Shown one piece after another: positions 36,425 to 44,558 of a DNA stretch of 64,000 nucleotides; position 1 is the stretch's first letter; the number at the start of each line of letters is the position of its first letter. Under the pieces are notes generated by a model. The model had not been told where the DNA came from. It was given only the letters and a program-made list of their open reading frames with translations, and did not search any database. A program made the position numbers and the translations under genes. The DNA comes from Metapseudomonas sp043392685 (lineage in GTDB: Bacteria; Pseudomonadota; Gammaproteobacteria; Pseudomonadales; Pseudomonadaceae), in assembly GCA_043392685.1 (NCBI GenBank), contig JBHZGM010000001.1, one strand, 5' to 3'.

Positions 36425-37519
36425 TCAGGGTTTGTGAGGCCGCGAGAGGAACTCGTGGGACTGCATCTCCAGCAGACGGCTGAGGGTACGCTGGAACTCG
36501 AAGTTCAGGCGGCCACCGGAGTAGAGATCCTTCAGCTCCACTTCGGCAGAGATGATCAGCTTCACGTTGCGGTCGTAGAACTCGTCCACCAGGTTGATGA
36601 AACGCCGCGCCATGTCGTCCTTGGCCACGCCCATCTGCTCGACGTTGGCGAGGATCACCGCATGGAAGATCTTGCCCAGTTCGATGTAGTCGTTCTGGCT
36701 GCGCGGACCATCGCAGAGTTCGCGGAACTCGAACCAAGCCACGTCTTCGCAGACGCGCACGGCGCGGATTTCGCGATTTTCGATCATCAGGACTTCGTCT
36801 TCCTGAGCCATGGTGCAATCCGGCAGCAGGCTCTTGAAGCTGCGGCTCAGGCTGGCCTCGGCCTCGGCGCCCAGCGGGTAGTGGAACAGCTCAGCCTGTT
36901 CCAGGGCGCGCAGACGATAGTCCACGCCGCTGTCGACGTTGACGATATCAGTGTGCTCCTTGAGCAACGCGATGGCCGGCAGGAAACGCGCGCGCTGCAG
37001 GCCGTCCTTGTAGAGGCCATCGGGCACGATGTTGGAGGTGGCCACCAGACTGACGCCGTTCTTGAACAGCTCTTCGAGGAGCGTGGCCAGGATCATGGCG
37101 TCGGTGATATCGGAGACGAAGAATTCGTCGAAGCAGATCACCCGTGCCTCATCGGCGAAACGCTTGCCGATGATGGTCAGCGGGTTCTTCTCGCCCTTGA
37201 GGGTTTTCATTTCCTCGTGGACGCGCTTCATGAAGCGGTGGAAGTGGGTACGCATCTTCTGCTTGAACGGCAGTGCGTCGTAGAAGGTATCCACCAGGTA
37301 GGTCTTGCCGCGACCTACGCCACCCCAGAAGTACAGGCCCTTCACCGGCCCCTGGCGCTTCTTGCCGAACAGGCTGCCCAGCAGGCCGGGCTTGTTACGG
37401 TCTTCGGCGATCAGGTCGTCATACAGCCGTTGCAGGTGGCGAACGGCGGTTTCCTGTGCAGCGTCGTGGAAAAAATCCGGCCGCTTGAGATCGGCCTGGT
37501 AGCGCTCGAGGGGGGTCAT
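36425..37519 (-). CDS. zapE: Cell division ATPase ZapE
   Basis: ZapE is an AAA-type ATPase of the AFG1 family that acts at the Z ring during late constriction or stress in E. coli. The 364-residue protein has Walker A GGVGRGKTYLVD (near residue 66), Walker B VICFDEFFVSD, and a sensor segment SLVATSNIVPDGLY. The ATG at 37519 gives MTPLERYQADLKRPDF, the usual N-terminus; a longer frame to 37582 passes through the trpS terminator. The ribosome site is weak. Confidence 0.93.
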   Translation of the reverse strand: MTPLERYQADLKRPDFFHDAAQETAVRHLQRLYDDLIAEDRNKPGLLGSLFGKKRQGPVKGLYFWGGVGRGKTYLVDTFYDALPFKQKMRTHFHRFMKRVHEEMKTLKGEKNPLTIIGKRFADEARVICFDEFFVSDITDAMILATLLEELFKNGVSLVATSNIVPDGLYKDGLQRARFLPAIALLKEHTDIVNVDSGVDYRLRALEQAELFHYPLGAEAEASLSRSFKSLLPDCTMAQEDEVLMIENREIRAVRVCEDVAWFEFRELCDGPRSQNDYIELGKIFHAVILANVEQMGVAKDDMARRFINLVDEFYDRNVKLIISAEVELKDLYSGGRLNFEFQRTLSRLLEMQSHEFLSRPHKP

Positions 37520-37536
37520 GATCGGTAGCAAGGCAA

Positions 37537-37573
37537 CGAAAAACGGGGCAGGTACTTTAGAGCCTGCCCCGTT
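37537..37573 (-). terminator. Terminator of trpS
   Basis: AACGGGGCAGG (37542-37552) and CCTGCCCCGTT (37563-37573) form an 11-bp perfect stem with a ten-base loop; on the minus strand it runs into TTTTTC. It overlaps the upstream region of zapE, which therefore needs its own promoter or read-through. Confidence 0.88.
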
Positions 37574-37614
37574 GATTGGCAATTGGCCGGCAGCGCCGGC
37601 CGCAGGAAAGACTG

Positions 37615-38961
37615 TTATTCCTGAGGTGCGAGGGCCGCGTACAGACGCTGGATGGCCGCGTCACGGGCAGCACCGTCGGCGAAGGCCGGGCTGGAGGCAA
37701 CCTGTTCATCGTCCAGCCAGATACCGAACGCCTCACCTTCCACACGCAGGTCCAGTTCATCGCCCGACTGCAGGCGCTTGCTGACCTGGCCAGCCGCCTT
37801 GCCATCGGCGAAGGCGCGGGACAGCAGCAGTTGCTCGCCATCGGCGTCCAGCAGGCGGAAACGGAAGCTGCCGTCCTCGTCGCGGAAGCTGACGAAGCGG
37901 GCGCTCTTGGTCGACTTCTTCTTCGCCTCGGTGCCCACCTGCACGTTGGCGCGGAACGAACGCAGGCCCACCGCTTCACGCAGCTCGCCGAGGAACGGGG
38001 TGGCGATCTTCCGAGCCTTGGCGGCGCCGGCGAGGAGGATGTCCTCCAGGTCGGACGGACGCTCGATCAGCGCGTGATAACGCTCGCGCGCCTCGCCCAG
38101 TTCGTTGTCCAGCAGCTGGAACAGGCGCTGCTTGGCTTCGCCCCAGGCCAGGCCGGCCAGCAACTCGGCACGGAACTCGGCCAGTTGCGCCGGGGTGGCG
38201 AAGGCCTGGTAGAGGGTGAAGAGGTGCGAGTTGTCCGGGTCCTTCGGCTCACCAGGGGCGCGGGAATCGGTGACGATGCGCGCGATGGCATCTTTCAGCT
38301 GCTTGGCACTGCCGAACAGCGGAATGGTGTTGTCGTAGCTCTTGGACATCTTGCGACCGTCGAGGCCGGGCAGGGTCGCCACCTCTTCCTCGATCACCGC
38401 TTCCGGCAGGGTGAAATATTCGCGGCCGGCACCGAACAGGTGGTTGAAGCGCTGACCGATGTCACGGGCCATTTCCACGTGCTGGATCTGGTCACGGCCG
38501 ACCGGCACCTTATGGGCGTTGAACATCAGGATGTCCGCGGCCATCAGCACCGGGTAGCTGTACAGGCCCATGGTGACGCCGGCGTCCGGGTCTTCACCGT
38601 TCTCCAGGTTCTTGTCCACCGACGCCTTGTAGGCGTGGGCGCGATTGAGCAGACCCTTGGCGCTGACGCAGGTCAGCAGCCAGGTGAGCTCGGGAATCTC
38701 GGGAATGTCGGACTGGCGGTAGAAAGTCGCCTTGTCGGTATCCAGGCCGCAGGCCAGCCAGGTGGCGGCGATTTCCAGGCGCGAACGCTGGATGCGCGCC
38801 GGGTCGTCGCACTTGATCAGGGCGTGGTAGTCGGCCAGGAAGTAGAAGGAATCGACGTCGTTGGCGCGGCTGGCAACGATGGCCGGGCGGATGGCGCCCG
38901 CGTAGTTGCCAAGGTGCGGCGTGCCGGTGGTGGTGATGCCGGTAAGGATACGAGTAGTCAT
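37615..38961 (-). CDS. trpS: Tryptophan--tRNA ligase with C-terminal YegP-like domain
   Basis: TrpRS charges tRNA-Trp. The class I core (about residues 1-335) has the HIGH-type TPHLGNY, GRDQIQHVEMARDIGQRF and the KMSKS loop. The protein is 448 residues, roughly 110 longer than the E. coli enzyme. The extra C-terminal part includes RFVSFRDEDGSFRFRLLDAD and looks like one DUF1508/YegP-like unit, joined through a Lys-rich linker (TEAKKKSTKSA). The ATG at 38961 gives MTTRILTGITTTGTPHLG. It lies 29 bases after the hydrolase gene and is probably co-transcribed. Confidence 0.96.
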   Translation of the reverse strand: MTTRILTGITTTGTPHLGNYAGAIRPAIVASRANDVDSFYFLADYHALIKCDDPARIQRSRLEIAATWLACGLDTDKATFYRQSDIPEIPELTWLLTCVSAKGLLNRAHAYKASVDKNLENGEDPDAGVTMGLYSYPVLMAADILMFNAHKVPVGRDQIQHVEMARDIGQRFNHLFGAGREYFTLPEAVIEEEVATLPGLDGRKMSKSYDNTIPLFGSAKQLKDAIARIVTDSRAPGEPKDPDNSHLFTLYQAFATPAQLAEFRAELLAGLAWGEAKQRLFQLLDNELGEARERYHALIERPSDLEDILLAGAAKARKIATPFLGELREAVGLRSFRANVQVGTEAKKKSTKSARFVSFRDEDGSFRFRLLDADGEQLLLSRAFADGKAAGQVSKRLQSGDELDLRVEGEAFGIWLDDEQVASSPAFADGAARDAAIQRLYAALAPQE

Positions 38962-38990
38962 GGTGTTCGCTTGTCGGACTTGATTCGGAA

Positions 38991-39617
38991 TCAGAGGCGC
39001 GGCAGGACCAGGTCCTTGAGGTCGGTCAGCTTGCCGTGGAAGAAGTGCCCGCATTCTGCCACTTTCAGCAGCTCGTGGGGGCGCGCGAGGCGGGCGGACC
39101 AGTCGTACACGGCCTGGGGCGGCACGACTTCGTCGGCCTCGGGCTGGATCAGGGTCAATTGGCCGGATTCGGGCAATGGGGTGTCGTCGGTTATGCGCAT
39201 CACCGCCGGCGCCACCATGAACAGACGCGGCACCTCGATGCCCTGGCGCTCCAGGCGTCCCGCGAGGCTGGCGGCGACGAAGCCGCCGTAGGAGAACCCC
39301 ATCAGCGTCAGGGGCAGCTCCGGGCGCTGGCTGCGGAACCAGTGGACAGCGGCTTCGGCGTCATCCACTTCGCCGGTGCCCATGTCATGGCTGCCAGCGC
39401 TGGCGCCGACGCCGCGATAGTTGAAACGCAAGGTGCTGTAGCCTGCATCGCGCGCGGTGCGCTGCAGGGTGGATACCACCTTGTTGAGCATGGTGCCGCC
39501 CTGCACCGGATTGGGATGGCAGATCAGCGCCAGGCCCCTGGCTTCGGGCAAAGCGAGATGCAGCGCTTCGAGCTGGCCACAAGGGCCATCGAGCATGAGA
39601 GGGATTTCGCGGCTCAA
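38991..39617 (-). CDS. Alpha/beta hydrolase of the YpfH/KANL3-like small serine hydrolase type
   Basis: The 208-residue protein is an alpha/beta hydrolase: CHPNPVQGGTM near the oxyanion site, RFNYRGVGASAGSHD, nucleophile elbow GFSYGG, Asp in QPEADEVV, and His in AECGHFFHGKL. Substrate unknown. The frame is open to a GTG at 39668 without a ribosome site; I prefer the TTG at 39617, which has GGAG nine bases upstream and gives an N-terminus (SREIPLMLDGPCG) with a sensible length. It stands directly upstream of trpS. Confidence 0.8.
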   Translation of the reverse strand: MSREIPLMLDGPCGQLEALHLALPEARGLALICHPNPVQGGTMLNKVVSTLQRTARDAGYSTLRFNYRGVGASAGSHDMGTGEVDDAEAAVHWFRSQRPELPLTLMGFSYGGFVAASLAGRLERQGIEVPRLFMVAPAVMRITDDTPLPESGQLTLIQPEADEVVPPQAVYDWSARLARPHELLKVAECGHFFHGKLTDLKDLVLPRL

Positions 39618-39746
39618 CTGGGAAAACTCCGTGACCCCGTGACGGGTCGACTCGTCTTGGATTAGCACAACAGGGCTTGCGTCGCGGTATACAGCGCGGA
39701 TTCGAGCCGTTAACGTAAAGCAAAGCCGTTTATAGAGGAAGGACTC

Positions 39747-40187
39747 GTGGAACAGTCGCTCACCGTCTGGTTGTTACCAGCCTTCGCCCTGCTTGCCGGT
39801 ATCGGCATCGGTTTCCTGATCGCCCGCCTGGTGCCGAACGCGGCCCCGAGCCGGACCCAGCGCCAGCTGGATGATCTGCAGGAACGTTTCGATACCTACC
39901 AGAGCGAGGTGGTCACTCACTTCAATACCACCGCCAGCCTGGTGAAGAAGCTCACCCAGAGCTACCAGGAGGTGCAGGAGCATCTGTCCGAAGGCGCCAG
40001 CCGCCTGGCCCTGGACGAGCTGACCCGCCAGCGCCTGCTGGCCGCGCTGCACGCCGACGAGGCTGCCAGCCCACGCGAGCGCCTGACCCCGCCGAAGAGC
40101 AACGAAGCGCCCAAGGACTACGCGCCCAAGGCTCCGGATGCCCCCGGCACCCTGGACGAGACCTTCGGCCTGAAAGGCAAGTACTGA
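39747..40187 (+). CDS. zapG: DUF1043 inner-membrane protein ZapG (YhcB)
   Basis: The 146-residue protein has one N-terminal membrane segment (WLLPAFALLAGIGIGFLIARL), a coiled-coil region (about 35-95) and a charged, Pro-rich C-terminus. This is the YhcB/ZapG family, linked in E. coli to cell-envelope growth, division and rod shape. The start is GTG at 39747 with GAGGAAGGA upstream. It is divergent from the hydrolase-trpS pair and ends at a very strong terminator. Confidence 0.88.
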   Translation: MEQSLTVWLLPAFALLAGIGIGFLIARLVPNAAPSRTQRQLDDLQERFDTYQSEVVTHFNTTASLVKKLTQSYQEVQEHLSEGASRLALDELTRQRLLAALHADEAASPRERLTPPKSNEAPKDYAPKAPDAPGTLDETFGLKGKY

Positions 40188-40231
40188 TTCCACCAAGGCC
40201 CGGCCGGGCAACCGGCCAGCCGAACCAGAAG

Positions 40232-40269
40232 CCAACAAAAAGCCCCGCAATCGCGGGGCTTTTTGTTGG
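40232..40269. terminator. Bidirectional terminator between zapG and cysNC
   Basis: CCAACAAAAAGCCCCGC (40232-40248) and its exact complement (40253-40269) form a 17-bp perfect inverted repeat with a four-base loop. The GC core GCCCCGC is flanked by A/T runs on both sides, so it works for both convergent genes. Confidence 0.95.
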
Positions 40270-40277
40270 GCTGTCGC

Positions 40278-42179
40278 TTAGATAGCGCCGCGCTCTCGGA
40301 GCAGGTCGATCACCAGCTTCGCACCCTCTTCCACGTTGGTGGCCTGGGTGTCGATCACCAGGTCCGCATCCAGCGGTACATCGTAGGGGAAGGATTCGCC
40401 CGGGATGTTGTCAAGGCCGGCTGCGTAGAGGCCCTGCGGATCGCGCTCGCGGCACGCCAGCGGCGACGCCTGTACATAGACGGTGATCAGGCGATCGGCA
40501 CCGATGAGGGCCTTGGCCTGTTCGCGGCCTTCAGCATCCGGTGCCACGAAGGCGGCCAGGGTAACCAGGCCGGCCTCGTTGAACTGGCGTGCAACGTGAG
40601 CGGCACGACGCCAGTTCTCGGTGCGTCCGGCGCGATCCTGCGGCAGCCCCTTGTTCAGGTCATGGCGCAGGTTCTGGCCATCCAGCACGTAGACGGCACG
40701 CCCCATGTCGAACAGCTTGCGCTCCACGGCATAGGCCAGGGTGCTCTTGCCAGCGCCGGAAAGGCCACTGAACAGCACAGTGGCCGGCTGCTGACCGAAG
40801 CGCGCGGCACGCTCTTCGCTGGACACGTGGGCCTGCTTGCCGTGGTGGCCATCGACATTACGGCCCGCCTGCGGGTCGGCGATGATCATGCCGGCGCCAA
40901 CGGTCCCGTTGGTCAGGCGATCGATGACGATGAAGGCGCCAGTGGTGCGGTTCTGCTCGTAGCCGTCGAGGGCGATGGGCGCATCCAGGCTGACCTTGAC
41001 CTTGGCGATCTCGTTCAGTTGCAGGCTGCTGCCGGCGGTTTCCTCAAGGGTGTTCACGTCCACCTTGTGGACGATGCTCGGAATCGAGCCCGGCACGTAG
41101 CTGGTGGCGCGCTTGATGTCGTACTTCTTGCCCGGGAGCATGGGTTCTTCGGACATCCACACCAGCATGGCTTCAAAGCCATCGGTGATCAGCGGGCGAT
41201 TGTCGGCATGCACCAGCATGTCACCGCGGGAAACGTCGATTTCGTCTTCCAGGGTCAGGGTGATGGCCTGGCCGGGACCGGCATGTTCCAGTTCACCGTC
41301 AAAGGTGACGATGGACTTGATCCGGCTGCCCCTGCCCGAGGGCAGCGCCACCACTTCGTCACCCTTGCGCACGATGCCGCTGGCCAGGGTGCCGGCAAAG
41401 CCGCGGAAGTTGAGGTTCGGACGGTTCACATACTGCACCGGGAAGCGCATGTCGGTGAAATTGCGGTCGCCGGCGATTTCCACGGATTCGAGGATTTCCA
41501 TCAGCGGCTTGCCGTCGTACCAGGGCGCACGCTCGCTGCGGTTGACCACGTTGTCGCCCTTGAGCGCCGACATGGGCACGAAATTGATCGACGACGGCGC
41601 CAGCTTGATGCGCTCGGCGAACTGCAGGTAGTCGGCCTTGATCTTCTCGAAGACGGACTGATCGAAGTCCATCAGGTCCATCTTGTTGACCGCGACGACG
41701 ATGTGCCGGATGCCCAGCAGGGACGCGATGAAGCTGTGCCGGCGGGTCTGGGTCTGCACGCCATAGCGGGCGTCGATCAGGATGATGGCCAGGTCGCAGG
41801 TGGACGCGCCGGTGGCCATGTTGCGGGTGTACTGCTCATGGCCGGGGGTGTCGGCGATGATGAACTTGCGCTTGGCGGTGCTGAAATAGCGGTACGCCAC
41901 GTCAATGGTGATGCCCTGCTCGCGCTCGGCCTGCAGGCCATCCACCAGCAGCGCCAGGTCGACGTCGTCACCGGTGGTGCCGACTTTCTTCGAATCGCGG
42001 GTGATGGCTTCCAGATGGTCCTCGTAGATCATCTTGGAGTCGTGCAGCAGGCGCCCGATCAGGGTGCTCTTGCCGTCGTCGACGTTGCCGCAGGTGAGGA
42101 AGCGCAGCAGTTCCTTGCGTTCGTGCTGGGCCAGGTACGCGAGGATGTCCTCGCTGATCAGATCGGATTGATGGCTCAT
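40278..42179 (-). CDS. cysNC: Bifunctional sulfate adenylyltransferase subunit 1 / APS kinase
   Basis: This fused protein (633 residues) activates sulfate. The N-terminal CysN part (about 1-440) is an EF-Tu-like GTPase with GNVDDGKST, DTPGHEQY and NKMDL motifs; with CysD it makes adenosine phosphosulfate. The C-terminal CysC part (about 450-633) is APS kinase, with P-loop GLSGAGKST and DGQNLRHDLNKGL, and makes PAPS. The fusion is normal in Pseudomonas. Here cysNC is separated from cysD by a small four-helix-bundle gene. GGAGCC precedes the ATG. Confidence 0.97.
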   Translation of the reverse strand: MSHQSDLISEDILAYLAQHERKELLRFLTCGNVDDGKSTLIGRLLHDSKMIYEDHLEAITRDSKKVGTTGDDVDLALLVDGLQAEREQGITIDVAYRYFSTAKRKFIIADTPGHEQYTRNMATGASTCDLAIILIDARYGVQTQTRRHSFIASLLGIRHIVVAVNKMDLMDFDQSVFEKIKADYLQFAERIKLAPSSINFVPMSALKGDNVVNRSERAPWYDGKPLMEILESVEIAGDRNFTDMRFPVQYVNRPNLNFRGFAGTLASGIVRKGDEVVALPSGRGSRIKSIVTFDGELEHAGPGQAITLTLEDEIDVSRGDMLVHADNRPLITDGFEAMLVWMSEEPMLPGKKYDIKRATSYVPGSIPSIVHKVDVNTLEETAGSSLQLNEIAKVKVSLDAPIALDGYEQNRTTGAFIVIDRLTNGTVGAGMIIADPQAGRNVDGHHGKQAHVSSEERAARFGQQPATVLFSGLSGAGKSTLAYAVERKLFDMGRAVYVLDGQNLRHDLNKGLPQDRAGRTENWRRAAHVARQFNEAGLVTLAAFVAPDAEGREQAKALIGADRLITVYVQASPLACRERDPQGLYAAGLDNIPGESFPYDVPLDADLVIDTQATNVEEGAKLVIDLLRERGAI

Positions 42180-42189
42180 TCTTTGGCTC

Positions 42190-42217
42190 CAGGCTGCAAG
42201 CTGCAGGCGGCAGGCTT
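42190..42217 (+). repeat. Heptamer array, left side of the S23-like cassette
   Basis: Four tandem 7-bp units: CAGGCTG, CAAGCTG, CAGGCGG, CAGGCTT. The array starts at the ribosome site of cysNC and is the inverted counterpart of the array at 42587-42614. Confidence 0.85.
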
Positions 42218-42229
42218 ACAGCAAAAAAT

Positions 42230-42571
42230 TTACTCCGCGATTCGGCTGATCAGGCCGGACAGCATCCGGGATATTCGCGTTGACTCGTCGAGCCATTGGT
42301 GGGCGATGGGCTGGCTTATGTAGCCTATGTCACTACCGATCAGGATCTGGGTCCTCAACTCCCCGCAGGAGCCTTTGGCTATCCAGAGAAACCGGCACTT
42401 CTCCCTTTCGCTTCCACGCTCCATACCTTCGGCAATATTGCTGGGTATGGATAAGGCCGAACGAGTAATCTGATCCCTGAAGCTATAGTCGCGACATTCC
42501 GCGAAACCGCGATACACATCCACAGTCAGCGCACGGGCGCGCTGCCAGACCTCAAGCCGCTCGAAATCCAT
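42230..42571 (-). CDS. Four-helix-bundle protein, S23/IVP (Avd-like) family
   Basis: The 113-residue protein begins MDFERLEVWQRARALTVDVY and has RSALSIPSNIAEGMERGSE, the signature of the family first seen as proteins encoded in intervening sequences of 23S rRNA genes and also including Avd, the accessory protein of diversity-generating retroelements. No reverse transcriptase or variable repeat is present here, and the host locus is not rRNA. Function is unknown; the fold is basic and may bind nucleic acid. GGAG lies upstream (12-base spacing to the ATG). It sits inside the cysD-cysNC junction, bracketed by inverted heptamer arrays, and is read in the same direction as the cys genes. Confidence 0.88.
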   Translation of the reverse strand: MDFERLEVWQRARALTVDVYRGFAECRDYSFRDQITRSALSIPSNIAEGMERGSEREKCRFLWIAKGSCGELRTQILIGSDIGYISQPIAHQWLDESTRISRMLSGLISRIAE

Positions 42572-42586
42572 AGGAGTCTGCTCCTT

Positions 42587-42614
42587 CCTGAAGCCTGCAG
42601 CCTGAAGCCTGTGG
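42587..42614 (+). repeat. Heptamer array, right side of the S23-like cassette
   Basis: Four tandem 7-bp units: CCTGAAG, CCTGCAG, CCTGAAG, CCTGTGG. On the minus strand these read as CAGGCTT/CAGGCTG-type units, so the two arrays are inverted relative to each other. It ends six bases from the cysD stop. Confidence 0.85.
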
Positions 42615-42620
42615 CCTTCT

Positions 42621-43538
42621 TTAGAAGTACCCCTGACGTTTCTTCTCTTCCATCGAGCCGGCGGCGTCGTGGTCGATAACCCGCCCCTGGCGTTCGGAAG
42701 TACGGGTCAGGAGCATTTCCTGGATGATTTCCGGCAAGGTGGTCGCCGAGGACTCCACCGCGCCGGTCAGCGGGTAGCAACCCAGGGTGCGGAAACGCAC
42801 CATGCGCTTCTCGATACGCGCTTTCTCTTCGTCGGAAAGGTGCTCGAGAATGCGCTCGTCGTCGATCATGATCAGCGTGCCGTTCTTCTCGATGACTTCA
42901 CGCTCGGCGGCGAAGTACAGCGGGACGATCGGGATCTGTTCCAGATAGATGTATTGCCAGATGTCCAGCTCGGTCCAGTTGGACAGCGGGAAGACGCGGA
43001 TCGACTCGCCCTTCTTCACCTTGCCGTTGTAGACGTTCCACAGCTCGGGACGCTGGTTCTTCGGGTCCCAGCGGTGCTTGCTGTCGCGGAAGGAGTACAC
43101 GCGTTCCTTGGCGCGGGACTTCTCCTCGTCACGGCGGGCGCCGCCGAAGGCCGCGTCGAAGCCGTACTTGTCGAGCGCCTGCTTCAGGCCCTCGGTCTTC
43201 ATCACGTCAGTGTGCTTCGCGCTGCCGTGGGTGAAGGGGTTGATGCCCTGAGCGACACCTTCCGGGTTGACGTGGGTGATCAGGTCCAGGCCCATCTCGG
43301 CGACCATCTTGTCGCGGAAACGGTACATCTCCTGGAACTTCCACTGGGTGTCGACGTGCATGACCGGGAAAGGCAGCTTGCCGGGGAAGAATGCCTTGCG
43401 CGCCAGGTGCAGCATGACGGCGGAGTCTTTACCGATGGAATAGAGCATCACCGGGTTGTCGAATTCGGCGGCCACTTCACGAATGATGTGGATGCTCTCC
43501 GCCTCCAGCTGTTTCAGGTGCGTCAGTTTATCGAGCAT
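42621..43538 (-). CDS. cysD: Sulfate adenylyltransferase subunit 2
   Basis: CysD is the catalytic ATP pyrophosphatase-type subunit of ATP sulfurylase. The 305-residue protein has the PP-loop YSIGKDSAVMLHLARKAF, HVDTQWKFQEMY, and FGGARRDEEKSRAKERVYSFRD. It begins the sulfate-activation operon. The 150 bases upstream contain a possible TTGTTT/TATAGA promoter (43646-43641 and 43621-43616, spacing 19) but no recognisable CysB site. Confidence 0.98.
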   Translation of the reverse strand: MLDKLTHLKQLEAESIHIIREVAAEFDNPVMLYSIGKDSAVMLHLARKAFFPGKLPFPVMHVDTQWKFQEMYRFRDKMVAEMGLDLITHVNPEGVAQGINPFTHGSAKHTDVMKTEGLKQALDKYGFDAAFGGARRDEEKSRAKERVYSFRDSKHRWDPKNQRPELWNVYNGKVKKGESIRVFPLSNWTELDIWQYIYLEQIPIVPLYFAAEREVIEKNGTLIMIDDERILEHLSDEEKARIEKRMVRFRTLGCYPLTGAVESSATTLPEIIQEMLLTRTSERQGRVIDHDAAGSMEEKKRQGYF

Positions 43539-43688
43539 GGCTACTCACGAAGGTCTTTCTGATACGACGGCCGGCGGGCCGTGGACGAACGGGCACTCTA
43601 ACACAGCCCCTCCCTTCTATAGAGGAACCGGCTTAGAACGAAACAATCTAGAGATATACCGCACGGATAGATGCCGCCCGAGCCCGTC

Positions 43689-44447
43689 TCACACGGGGTT
43701 CGGGCAGTCGATGAAGAGGTGCTCCAGGGCAAAGCGCCGCGCCAGGTATTCACCCAGGGCCTGCACACCGTAGCGCTCGGTGGCGTGGTGACCGGCGGCG
43801 ATGAAGCTGATGCCGTTTTCCCTCGCGCTGTGGAAGGTCTGCTCCGAGGCCTCGCCGGTCAGATAGAGGTCGACGCCGGCAGCGATGGCCGTATCGATAT
43901 AGCCCTGCCCGCCACCGGTGCACCAGCCGATGCGACTGATCATGCGCTCGCCTTCCACCAGCAGAGGCTCGCGCCCGAGCACTTCGCGTACGCGACGGGC
44001 GAAGTCGCGAGCAGTCATGGGTTCTGCCAGGGAACCGATCAGACCGACAGTCCGCGGGTTGTCCGGCTCCAGTGGGCCTTCGACGATGATGTCCAGCTGA
44101 CGCGCCAGCTGGACGTTGTTGCCCACTTCCGGATGCAGGTCCAGCGGCAGATGGTAGGCCAGCAGGCTGACGTCATTGGCCAGCAGGGTCTTCAACCGGC
44201 GCTGCTTCATGCCCACGACGCAGGGGTTCTCGCCCTTCCAGAAATATCCGTGGTGCACCAGTACCACATCCGCCTCGGCCTCCACTGCGGCGTCCAGCAG
44301 CGCCTGGCTGGCGGTGACGCCAGTGACGATCCGGCTGACCTGGGGACGACCCTCGACCTGCAGGCCGTTGGGACAGTAATCCTGGATGCGCGAAGCGCCC
44401 AGGTAGCGCTCCGCTTCTTCCACCAGAGTGTTCAGGGCAATGGCCAT
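43689..44447 (-). CDS. Nif3-like dinuclear metal centre hexameric protein (YbgI)
   Basis: The 252-residue protein belongs to the Nif3/YbgI family, which binds two metal ions; its role in bacteria is not settled (a GTP cyclohydrolase 1 type 2 name is common in databases). Metal-binding motifs are VLVHHGYFWKG and the C-terminal AGHHATERYG; TGEASEQTFHSA precedes the latter. I chose ATG 44447 (AGGA seven bases upstream) over the start four codons earlier. It is divergent from algW. Confidence 0.9.
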   Translation of the reverse strand: MAIALNTLVEEAERYLGASRIQDYCPNGLQVEGRPQVSRIVTGVTASQALLDAAVEAEADVVLVHHGYFWKGENPCVVGMKQRRLKTLLANDVSLLAYHLPLDLHPEVGNNVQLARQLDIIVEGPLEPDNPRTVGLIGSLAEPMTARDFARRVREVLGREPLLVEGERMISRIGWCTGGGQGYIDTAIAAGVDLYLTGEASEQTFHSARENGISFIAAGHHATERYGVQALGEYLARRFALEHLFIDCPNPV

Positions 44448-44558
44448 GGCATTCCTCACAAGCTGTTTCGGACGACTCGTTTTTGGCGGGCGCCCTCGTA
44501 TAATGGCGCCACCTTAAGGGGCACCCCTGCCCCCCGCAACCCTCAGGATTCTCCCTCG
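44448..44558 (+). promoter_or_regulatory. algW upstream region with consensus -10
   Basis: A perfect TATAAT lies at 44499-44504, 55 bases before the algW start. The -35 area (about 44476) is poor. The region also must carry the Nif3-gene promoter in the other direction, which I cannot place. Confidence 0.5.

Noticed and set aside
39618..39668. GTG start at 39668 for the small hydrolase
   Set aside because: No Shine-Dalgarno sequence precedes it and the extra 17 residues are not family-like; the TTG at 39617 has GGAG at good spacing.
42190..42614. Diversity-generating retroelement (because of the Avd-like protein)
   Set aside because: No reverse transcriptase, template repeat or variable repeat is present; the flanking genes are ordinary cysteine-pathway genes.
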